Source of the DNA: JBELHJ01 sp042091495
GTDB taxonomy: Bacteria > Bacteroidota > Bacteroidia > Flavobacteriales > Flavobacteriaceae
NCBI GenBank assembly: GCA_042091495.1
Contig: JBELHJ010000040.1
Location: 1-20,960 of the forward strand
Length of the DNA stretch: 20,960 nucleotides
Direction: 5' to 3'
The translations under genes and the position numbers were made by a program. The notes below the pieces were generated by a model. It ran no database searches. It saw nothing but the letters and a program-made list of their open reading frames with translations, and had not been told where the DNA came from. Each line of letters starts with the position of its first letter. The stretch's first letter is position 1. Shown one piece after another: positions 6,160 through 14,180 of this stretch.

Positions 6160-8502
6160 TTATTGCGTTTGAAAAGTCCAAACCGGTCCTGTAGTAATCA
6201 TTTTACCATGTTCCGCATCTACACGCCAATAATAGGTTTGGTTAGGCTTTAATTTAGGTTTGGCAATATTACTATTTTTAAGTTTTTTAAATTTTTTTAA
6301 CCCATTTATTGAAGTGCCATAATAGACATGATGCGTTTCAGTGTTAATAGCTTCAAGAAACATGAGGTCACTCTTTATACTCACTTTTTTCGACCCATTT
6401 GGAGGAATTGGCGTAGAGGCTGTTTTGTATTTTCTGCCTGGAATCCAATAGTGTTTTTCGTCATATTCGTAAGCCCCTATATCTGGAGCCTTACCATTAT
6501 ATTTGAAAGGACGATAGGTATAGTGTTTACTTGGAACTTCTTTTGCTGTAGTAATTATTCCAGCATCTATTAATGGGCTGTCATTTTTAGGTCTAAAATC
6601 CCAATGTAGCGGGGCTTTTAAATATTTTATGGCTGCCATGGGTTCAGAAATATTATGATCATGGGTGCCCGGGATTGTTTTTGCAGTTGGTAATTCATAA
6701 CCATCAGCTCTTTTTCGGGTTTTACCTTTAAGCGCCCAACTTCTATGAGCAAGATTAGCTAAGTTGTTTCTGGTTATTGAATGTTCATTTCCCATGATTT
6801 CATGCATGGCTTTAAATCCTTGAATAGACATGTTAAATAATTCATCTTCAGAGTTTCCAAAAGTATTCGAATTAACAATAGTATTATTTAAGATAAGATG
6901 GCGGTCTCCTTTGACTTGGTTGGGCTGTGTATTCCAAGAGACATTATTTCTGTATATGGCATCACCGTAAACAGTCCCGTCTTCTTGCAATACATTGTTG
7001 CTATGATAATCGAAACGCAGCCCTTGTCTATTGGAATCGTGTACCCAATTTTGTTCAACTACAGTACCTTTTTGTTTTTGGGTGCCTACATTAATGGCAG
7101 CCCCATCATGTTGTAAATTACCCATATCCCATAAACGGTTTAATTGAATGGTATTGCCTTCTCGGGCAGGTCTAATGCCTTCAGAATTTCCACATAAACT
7201 AAAATTACTACGTCTAATAGTACCACCCTCACCAGTAATTAAACTCCCAGAACCCCCATTGGAATTGACATCCCATTCAATACTTTCAAATTCACAGTTA
7301 TCAACCAATATATTATCAGAAATGAGGTAAATGGGTGCATTAGATCTCCAAAACTCACAATTAATAAAAGCGTTGTTTTTGCCGCCTTGAATGGATGAAA
7401 CTTTTTGATTTGATTTGTTTATGCCATGAAACCAGTCAAACACACCCAATACAAATTTATTGGTTGAAGGGTATTTAAATTTACAGTCTTTAAAACTAAT
7501 GTGATGTGATTGCTGAATATTGAAACCTGTAGCAAAAAAATGAAGGCCTTCAAAGGTTATATTTTGACATTTGAGTAAGTCTATGGTAAAATCCTTTTGT
7601 TTGCTTTGTAGTTTAAGTTTGTTAGGATTTAAGTTTTTTGGTGGATAGTAATATAAGGTATTTGAGTCTTTATTGTACCACCATTCATTAGGGTGATCTA
7701 AGGCTTCAAGACCATATATGTAATAGGCACCAAAACTCTTTAGTTCTTGCTCTGAAATACCTTGCGTATCGTAAGAAAAATGGTTAGATCCAATTTCATG
7801 TGTTAAAATTTCTCTTCCCCAAGTTAACCAGTTGCCAATATTTAATACAGCATAAGCTCCTTTAAAGTTTTTACCCGATGCTGCAAGTGAGGTAGTTTGT
7901 TTAGTAACTTCATATCTGGAATCTCCCTCATGAAATGATTTAGAATTTGAATTTGTGAAGTTGGTATCATAAATAATACCTAATTTACTTTTCCCATAAT
8001 AAGCTCCACGTCTTCTTCCTCCATCAACTTTTCTCATACTTTCGGTCATCCGCCAAATAGAACCATCTTCAAAATGGGCGTCAGGCCAACGTGCAGGTTC
8101 TGCGTAGTTATGATTATTAAAAAACTGCCAAACTTTTACTTCTGGATTGGTTTTATAGATGCCGTTTTTCCATAGCGTCCATTCCGATTTTATAGTTGAC
8201 GTACCATCAAATATAACGTCTTCATTAGCGTAAGCTTTAACAGTTATTAATTCACTGTTTTTATGGTTTTTTAATGAAAGGGTTTCAAAATAGCTTCCAG
8301 CTCTTAAATAAATTGTACCGCCATTTTTTAAAAGTGAAATGGCTTTGCCAATACTTTTTAAAGGCGTATTGATTTCTCCAGAGGCACTATCATTTCCACT
8401 AGTGGAGACAAAAATTATGGATTCAAAATCTGAAGGTTCTTTTATGGTGGTATTACAAACATTAAAGAGTAATGCAATAAAAAAAGTAAACTGAAGCATC
8501 AT
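6160..8502 (-). CDS. Right-handed parallel beta-helix protein, putative polysaccharide lyase or glycosidase
   Basis: 780 residues. A hydrophobic signal peptide covers about 1-20; Cys16 (FNVC) is not in a convincing lipobox. The start of the mature protein, FVSTSGNDSASGEINTPLKS, followed by IYLRAGSYFE, is the classic entry to a parallel beta-helix (DUF1565/pectate-lyase-like superfamily). An inserted non-helix region with EPARWPDAHFEDGSIWRM follows, then repeated coils rich in N and G, for example NITFEGLHFF, FINCEFWRSN, LVDNCEFESI and RRSNFSL. The last 85 or so residues form a fibronectin-III-like domain (PNGSKKVSIKSD to TYYWRVDAEHG). Members of this fold in such clusters cut or trim acidic or sulfated glycans, but I cannot assign a CAZy family or catalytic residues. 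There is no T9SS domain, so it is probably periplasmic. It starts 43 bases after the GH81 stop and is likely co-transcribed with it. Confidence 0.75.
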   Translation of the reverse strand: MMLQFTFFIALLFNVCNTTIKEPSDFESIIFVSTSGNDSASGEINTPLKSIGKAISLLKNGGTIYLRAGSYFETLSLKNHKNSELITVKAYANEDVIFDGTSTIKSEWTLWKNGIYKTNPEVKVWQFFNNHNYAEPARWPDAHFEDGSIWRMTESMRKVDGGRRRGAYYGKSKLGIIYDTNFTNSNSKSFHEGDSRYEVTKQTTSLAASGKNFKGAYAVLNIGNWLTWGREILTHEIGSNHFSYDTQGISEQELKSFGAYYIYGLEALDHPNEWWYNKDSNTLYYYPPKNLNPNKLKLQSKQKDFTIDLLKCQNITFEGLHFFATGFNIQQSHHISFKDCKFKYPSTNKFVLGVFDWFHGINKSNQKVSSIQGGKNNAFINCEFWRSNAPIYLISDNILVDNCEFESIEWDVNSNGGSGSLITGEGGTIRRSNFSLCGNSEGIRPAREGNTIQLNRLWDMGNLQHDGAAINVGTQKQKGTVVEQNWVHDSNRQGLRFDYHSNNVLQEDGTVYGDAIYRNNVSWNTQPNQVKGDRHLILNNTIVNSNTFGNSEDELFNMSIQGFKAMHEIMGNEHSITRNNLANLAHRSWALKGKTRKRADGYELPTAKTIPGTHDHNISEPMAAIKYLKAPLHWDFRPKNDSPLIDAGIITTAKEVPSKHYTYRPFKYNGKAPDIGAYEYDEKHYWIPGRKYKTASTPIPPNGSKKVSIKSDLMFLEAINTETHHVYYGTSINGLKKFKKLKNSNIAKPKLKPNQTYYWRVDAEHGKMITTGPVWTFQTQ

Positions 8503-8545
8503 ATGAATTTTGATGCCCCAATTTACTCAAATAATCAAAAAAAAT

Positions 8546-11500
8546 CTATTTATGCTTTATAAGTTTTTTTGTAATCACCGTACCTCTTTGTGATTTTATA
8601 GAGATAAAATATAATCCACTTTGTAAAGCGTTAGTGTCTATGGTTAACTGGTTTAAATCTGATACATTTCTACTTATCAGTTGTTTACCATTAATATCAT
8701 AAACCGCTAAACTTTCGAATGTGTTAGATTGGTTAATGGTAATATGTATACTTTCATTAAAGGGATTTGGATACATGACAATCTGATTATCTAAATTCAG
8801 ATCTACTGTATTGAGCTCACAGGTACTTCCAACTTCATATTGAAAATAAGAGGTTACTGATAGCCCTCCTGCATAAGCAAACTTTATGGCATAGCTAATA
8901 GTTTCTCCAACAGCATAGCCTCCAACAGTTTTACTAAAAGTTAACCCGCCATCATGATCCATGTAAGACTCAGAAAAAGGTGATTGTCTAAATAAAAGTG
9001 CAACAACTCCTTGTTTGTCAGTATCCAATAATTCTGTAGAAATTTTTACAGAATTACCTATAGTTTCAAATGTAATCGTGTAACCGGTAGAAAAACCACC
9101 GCCATCAATAGATGAACTGTCTGTAAACGTACAAAACTGCCTTAGGTTTACCGTTATATTTATAGGGTTTGAAGTCACGCTAGCGCCATCGTTATCTGTG
9201 GCTTCAGCGGTAATAGTATGGTTACCAATTGCTAAATTATTAAGTGTGATTTCATAAGGAGACGAGGTTTTTTCTCCTATTAAAGTATTGCCATTATAAA
9301 ATTTTACAGAGGTAATTTCTCCATCAATATCAGAGGCTAAAGCTCTTATAAGTACATTATCTCCATTAACAAAAACAGCACCATCCTCAGGAGAAGAAAT
9401 GGATACGGTTGGTAAGCTATTTGCACCTTCTTGTACAATGACAAGGACTTCATTTGTTGAAGCTTGATTAGAAGATACTAGTGATAATTTGAATTTATAG
9501 ATTCCCGCTTCAAGATTTGATACGGTTGGGTTAATAATTGTGATATCGTCAAAACCAACTGTAGTTGGTCCATAGAGTTGTGACCAAGTTATGCTTGTAT
9601 CGTTAGGATTAGGAATACTACTTGCTGAACCTGATAATTGTGAAGTTGTAGCAGGTAATTGAACCACTTGCGATTCGCCTGCATCTGCTATTAATGGGCT
9701 GTAATCAAGAGCCGAATCAAAACTAAAGGTCATTTTACCAATATTAAACCCACCTTGAATAACATTTAATCTAAGTACATGGGTGCCTTCTGTTAAAGGT
9801 ACATTTTGTAAGGTTTTTGATGACCACTGATCCCATTCACCAGTTGAGCTAAATGATAAGGTGTTTCCAATAGCATTGCCGTCTATTTCAAATTGAAGTG
9901 GTCCCGAACTGGTGTTTTCTGTGGCATAACGTATATCTACATCATAATACCCCGACTGAGTTACATTTACAGTATAAGTAAGCCATTCACCATCATCTAC
10001 CCAACCCACAGTAGCACCTTCTGATTCAAAAACAGCATCCACATGCTCATCCAATCTAAATTCACCATATTCTCCTCCACTATTTCCTAATGTGGCATCA
10101 AAATAGGTGATGTTTTGTCCAAGTCCTCCTTCAAAAACATCATAATAGCCCGCATCTATAGTTCCAGGGATAGCAAATGGTGTACCTAAATAAGGCACCT
10201 GATCACCAACCGATACAGAAATAGCATTTGTAATACCAAAAGCAGTATTGGCAAAAACTTTAGCATAGAAATTATGAATTCCTGCAGTTAGTCCTTCAAC
10301 TTTAAGCGTATAAGGTGGTGTATTCAAAGTTTCTATTAAATCACCATTTTTATATACTTCTATTTGAGTAACTCCAGAACCTGTTGGCTCAATACTAAGA
10401 TTAATAGATCCTCCAGTATGGGCGGTATCAAAATTAGTGTTTATGGTACCTCCTAATTCCGTGTCTTTATTGGTTTTAATAGTTCTTGCAGGCACTTCCA
10501 GTTCAAATCCATCAGAGAATGTGACTGTAATGGGATTAGCAGAATAGTTGTGCGCTACGTATGTTAAATCGTTATTGTTATTAAAAACGGCAGCGATGGG
10601 ATAGTTAGCTGTTACACTAGCATCAACCTGTCCCATGGCCTTCATATTGTGAATCCAATGGTAAGTTTGAGCATCAGATATACCAAACTTTAAACCACGA
10701 TCTGGATAAGAGTCGTATAATGCAATAGCTGCGTCAGGATCTGTTAAAGCTGCAAATTCCCAATAGACATCGTGCCATAAATTATTGTTTTCTTCATTAC
10801 CCATGATACCCGTATTGGTAGCCATCTCGTTCCATAAGTTTGAAGCAAATGCCGTATTGTGTCCTAGGTATAAAGATCCACCATGAATGGGATAAAGTTC
10901 TATGCCATATGCAGCAGCTATATCAGCAGTCCAGAAGGTACCAGCATCATAGGAGTTTCCCCAAACCCTTGAGGCTACGCTTAAAGGCGCTCCATTGTAG
11001 GTATAATTATCAGCAAAAACTTGATCATTAACATCAAACCAATACTCATCTACTGCAGTTTTTTCGGTTGTATACAAATAAATACCTAAATCTCTGATGG
11101 TATCATTACCTGTGATGGTACCCCAATGAATTAAAGAGGAGTTGAATTGCATACTTTCTGAGGTAGATTCTTGATCGTTACCTTGAGGGAAAGTAGCAAA
11201 ACCATTGGCCCAAGCATGACCAGCGTAGGGACTAAAATTTCTTAGAAAAGGAAACAGATTATCATCCCTGTCATATGAAGCAGCATCTCTTACTAAAAGA
11301 TTCACCATGTCACCCCAATCATTGGCCCAACCTGGAGAGAACTGCTCTACAAATGCTGCAGCATGAATGAAATAGCCCCAGTGGAAATGGTGATCATTGA
11401 TGTTAGAGTCTTGCATATGACCTGCAGGGTATCCAAATAAAGTCGTCCACGTATCATTGTAGTAAAACAGAAAGGCGACCTCTCCGGACTGGTATTTTAA

Positions 11501-12712
11501 CCAGTCCTCGAGGCGCTCTTTAACTGTAGTTACAATTTTATCTCTTGCAGCAGTATCCCCAGTTTGATCTGCGATTCTAGCGGTTTGAATTAAACGGTTC
11601 ATCATTTGACCTTCATTATAAGAGTCGGTCCATGTTGATAAGCCATCGTTTTCTATTAAATCAATTTTTTCACCTAAGGCGGTAGGACTAAAGCTATCAC
11701 TAAGATTAGCCAGATAAGGTAGGGTGGGAAGAATACCTTTAAAGCTATTTTCAACGCTAAAACTGTTTCCTTCCAACATTTTTAAATCGCCTCTCACGTT
11801 GTCATAAACATCAATATTGGGTTGCGTTGAGTCTGAAGCAAGATGCCCCCATTGGTGAGGAAGTAAACCTTGAAGAATGGATGTGTTTGAACCTTCTTTA
11901 ACTTCGGCAGTGACAGTAAAATCAGTTCTTAGAACGCTAGTACTTTCATTAAAGTTCCAATTCGCTTCGGTGTTGATTGGGAAAACATAAGCATATTTTT
12001 GATAAGCATTTGCTTTTTGGTTAATATCATTGGTGTTTTGCGGTAGCATAACAACCGACCAATAGTTTTTATTATCCAAGTTAGAAGCATACGTATTACC
12101 ATTTTGAGTCCAACTAGAACCTGTAGGAGCGTATACTACATATTTAGAACCATTAATTGAGTTGTCAATGAGTAGTTTCTCGTTAGAAATGGTAGCCTGT
12201 CCAATATTAATTTCAATTTTTACTTCACTGTTAGCATCTTTTGTAAAATATACAAAAGGCATACCAATACCTAAAGTGGCGTTTAAATGTTGTGCGTTGT
12301 TTTGCCAATCTAGAGTTACAGTCCAGTCACTATGATCACTAACTTTGGCTTGACTGGCATCTAGACCGCTCAATGTAACATCAAAAGCAATACCATCACC
12401 CATTACACCAAAAGGGATATAGCTCATTTGGAGCCCAGAATTTTTGGTTTTCATTGCTAGTGGATAATTAAATAAATTATCGGCATGATTTTCTTTAATA
12501 GCCTTTGACCACCAGTCGTTTGTGGGAACAGGTTTTGTAGCTGCAATTCCTGTTACTTGTGGTGATCCTGTAGGATAATCATTTCTGTTAGCACTGTCTT
12601 TTCCAGGAAAGCTATTGGTGTAACTCCCACTCCCTATGTTGGTAGTTTGTGAGTAAATATTAAAAGTTTGTAAAAAAAGAATTATTACAAAAAAAAGGTG
12701 TTTGCTTCGCAT
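8546..12712 (-). CDS. Modular GH81 endo-beta-1,3-glucanase with CBM6 and T9SS domain
   Basis: 1388-residue secreted glucanase hydrolysing internal beta-1,3-glucosidic bonds (laminarin, callose or curdlan type glucans). A signal peptide (about 1-21) precedes the GH81 catalytic region (about 40-745). GH81 is recognised by NDHHFHWGYF with Asp440, the likely general acid, and by GNDQESTSESM with Glu515 and Glu519; the 75-residue Asp-Glu spacing fits the family. Then follow an Ig-like domain (about 750-835), a CBM6 module (about 847-995, with GEWLTYTVNV and GTHVLRLNV), a PKD/REJ-like domain (about 1003-1095), a second Ig-like domain (about 1100-1190), an unassigned module (about 1192-1300) and a T9SS type A sorting domain (about 1316-1388, YPNPFNESI). 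The layout says surface-displayed enzyme with glucan-binding arms. It has its own promoter and leads a two-gene unit with the beta-helix gene. Confidence 0.92.
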   Translation of the reverse strand: MRSKHLFFVIILFLQTFNIYSQTTNIGSGSYTNSFPGKDSANRNDYPTGSPQVTGIAATKPVPTNDWWSKAIKENHADNLFNYPLAMKTKNSGLQMSYIPFGVMGDGIAFDVTLSGLDASQAKVSDHSDWTVTLDWQNNAQHLNATLGIGMPFVYFTKDANSEVKIEINIGQATISNEKLLIDNSINGSKYVVYAPTGSSWTQNGNTYASNLDNKNYWSVVMLPQNTNDINQKANAYQKYAYVFPINTEANWNFNESTSVLRTDFTVTAEVKEGSNTSILQGLLPHQWGHLASDSTQPNIDVYDNVRGDLKMLEGNSFSVENSFKGILPTLPYLANLSDSFSPTALGEKIDLIENDGLSTWTDSYNEGQMMNRLIQTARIADQTGDTAARDKIVTTVKERLEDWLKYQSGEVAFLFYYNDTWTTLFGYPAGHMQDSNINDHHFHWGYFIHAAAFVEQFSPGWANDWGDMVNLLVRDAASYDRDDNLFPFLRNFSPYAGHAWANGFATFPQGNDQESTSESMQFNSSLIHWGTITGNDTIRDLGIYLYTTEKTAVDEYWFDVNDQVFADNYTYNGAPLSVASRVWGNSYDAGTFWTADIAAAYGIELYPIHGGSLYLGHNTAFASNLWNEMATNTGIMGNEENNNLWHDVYWEFAALTDPDAAIALYDSYPDRGLKFGISDAQTYHWIHNMKAMGQVDASVTANYPIAAVFNNNNDLTYVAHNYSANPITVTFSDGFELEVPARTIKTNKDTELGGTINTNFDTAHTGGSINLSIEPTGSGVTQIEVYKNGDLIETLNTPPYTLKVEGLTAGIHNFYAKVFANTAFGITNAISVSVGDQVPYLGTPFAIPGTIDAGYYDVFEGGLGQNITYFDATLGNSGGEYGEFRLDEHVDAVFESEGATVGWVDDGEWLTYTVNVTQSGYYDVDIRYATENTSSGPLQFEIDGNAIGNTLSFSSTGEWDQWSSKTLQNVPLTEGTHVLRLNVIQGGFNIGKMTFSFDSALDYSPLIADAGESQVVQLPATTSQLSGSASSIPNPNDTSITWSQLYGPTTVGFDDITIINPTVSNLEAGIYKFKLSLVSSNQASTNEVLVIVQEGANSLPTVSISSPEDGAVFVNGDNVLIRALASDIDGEITSVKFYNGNTLIGEKTSSPYEITLNNLAIGNHTITAEATDNDGASVTSNPINITVNLRQFCTFTDSSSIDGGGFSTGYTITFETIGNSVKISTELLDTDKQGVVALLFRQSPFSESYMDHDGGLTFSKTVGGYAVGETISYAIKFAYAGGLSVTSYFQYEVGSTCELNTVDLNLDNQIVMYPNPFNESIHITINQSNTFESLAVYDINGKQLISRNVSDLNQLTIDTNALQSGLYFISIKSQRGTVITKKLIKHK

Positions 12713-12740
12713 GAATGAATGTTAGTTAATTAGTCTTGTT

Positions 12741-12770
12741 CAAACTTATAATAAAGCAAGCAAAACCAAT
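12741..12770 (-). promoter_or_regulatory. Bacteroidota-type promoter of the GH81 gene
   Basis: On the minus strand, ATTG (12767-12770) and TAAGTTTG (12741-12748) are separated by 18 bases. The second is a perfect TAnnTTTG -7 element and the first a one-mismatch TTTG -33 element. The -7 box ends 28 bases before the GH81 ATG. It lies in the 107-base gap after the sulfatase stop, so GH81 and the beta-helix gene can be expressed separately from the sulfatase operon. Confidence 0.5.
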
Positions 12771-12819
12771 TAAAAATGTGGTGCTTAAAAACTATACATC
12801 TGTACTACAATTCATGATT

Positions 12820-14178
12820 TTACTTCCTTACAATAGGCAAACCTCCATAAGGGTAATGGTTTGACTCTGTTCTTTCACTTTTAAAAATGGTTTCAAATTG
12901 ATCTATTAAATTGGAATAAGATGATACTTTATTAATCATTTCGTTGGGATCTTTATTTAAATTATAAATTTCTATGGGGTTTTCAATACCATAGCGTACA
13001 ACTTTTATAGAGTCTAATCTAATAGCTTGACGAAATGATTTTTTTGATTTTCTTAAACTTTGAAACTCCCAATGGATATAGGGCCTTTGTATACAATTCT
13101 CAGAAAATAATGTTGGTATGAATGATGTTCCTGTGACTTGTTGAGGTGTTTTAGTGTTGGCCAATTCAGCCAGTGTGGGCATAATATCCTGTCCTGAGAT
13201 GATACAATCTCTAATCTGGTTTGGTTTAATTTTTTTATGCCAATTAACCATGAAAGGCACTCTTATTCCTCCCTCGTAGGTGTCTCTTTTATGACCTCTC
13301 AGAAAACCACTACTGTTAAAAAAATGTACGTCATGTCCCTCTGAAGTAGGGCCATTATCAGAAGTAAAGAATACAATAGTATTATCTAAAACCCCCATGG
13401 TTTTTAATTTATGAATCAATCTTCCAATTTGTTGGTCCAATAAGGTAATTTTTGCAGCATGTTTTCGCTCTTTTTCTGGCCATCCTTTCTCTTTATACAA
13501 ATTAGGAGAATTTACTCTGCCGTGACCGTGAGGTGCTCTATATGACATAAACAAGAAAAAAGGTTTTTGTCTATCAACAGAATTTAAATAATCAAATGCT
13601 AATGTAGTCCTAAATTCATCTTTGCAACTCCAGTCTTTTAAATTAAAATATACACTATCCTGCTTACCATTAATCCAATGCATTTGTTCATCGTAACGCT
13701 TCCCCTCATACGGTGAAGCCCATTGTTCTTGAACTGCATAATCAAACCCACGAGCATGAGCCCAAGTGTCTAGCTGGTTGGGATGATCTAAATGCCATTT
13801 TCCTATAAAACCTGTTTGATAGCCAGCCTCTTTTAGTATTTCTGCTATGGTTATGTCTGATGTTTTAAGAGGTATTCTGTCTAAGCGTTTACTTTTGTAA
13901 TCGTAACCTTGATTACCTCTTATGGTATTTTTGGAGGAAGAGATTCCAGTCATAAGCACAGCACGAGATGGCGAACAAACGGGACTGCCTGCATACGCGT
14001 TTGTGAAGCGAATGCCAGCTTTGGCTATACTATCTAATACAGGTGTCTGGATTTCTTTTTGACCGTAAGCACCAATTTCACCATAGCCTAAGTCATCAGC
14101 CAATAAAAAAACAATATTAGGTTGTTGTGCGAAGCAGTATTGACATAATAATACAATTAAAATGAGGCTTTTTTTCAA
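12820..14178 (-). CDS. S1-family sulfatase (formylglycine-dependent)
   Basis: 452-residue sulfatase that removes sulfate esters from a sugar. It follows a signal peptide (residues 1-17) and is probably periplasmic. The active-site motif is C68-S-P-S-R72; Cys68 would be converted to formylglycine by a separate maturase not present in this window. Metal and substrate residues are visible: Asp28/Asp29 in LLADDLGYG, Lys127/His129 in GKWHL, His217 in RAPHGHG, Asp274/Asn275 in TSDNG and Lys297 in RGHKRD. Length is normal for S1 sulfatases; the subfamily, and so the sulfate position, cannot be told. The start codon is TTG (14176-14178), two bases after the GH2 stop. No in-frame ATG lies nearer than codon 76, and the TTG gives a perfect signal peptide (MKKSLILIVLLCQYCFA). 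Translation is probably coupled to GH2. Confidence 0.93.
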   Translation of the reverse strand: MKKSLILIVLLCQYCFAQQPNIVFLLADDLGYGEIGAYGQKEIQTPVLDSIAKAGIRFTNAYAGSPVCSPSRAVLMTGISSSKNTIRGNQGYDYKSKRLDRIPLKTSDITIAEILKEAGYQTGFIGKWHLDHPNQLDTWAHARGFDYAVQEQWASPYEGKRYDEQMHWINGKQDSVYFNLKDWSCKDEFRTTLAFDYLNSVDRQKPFFLFMSYRAPHGHGRVNSPNLYKEKGWPEKERKHAAKITLLDQQIGRLIHKLKTMGVLDNTIVFFTSDNGPTSEGHDVHFFNSSGFLRGHKRDTYEGGIRVPFMVNWHKKIKPNQIRDCIISGQDIMPTLAELANTKTPQQVTGTSFIPTLFSENCIQRPYIHWEFQSLRKSKKSFRQAIRLDSIKVVRYGIENPIEIYNLNKDPNEMINKVSSYSNLIDQFETIFKSERTESNHYPYGGLPIVRK

Positions 14179-14180
14179 AA

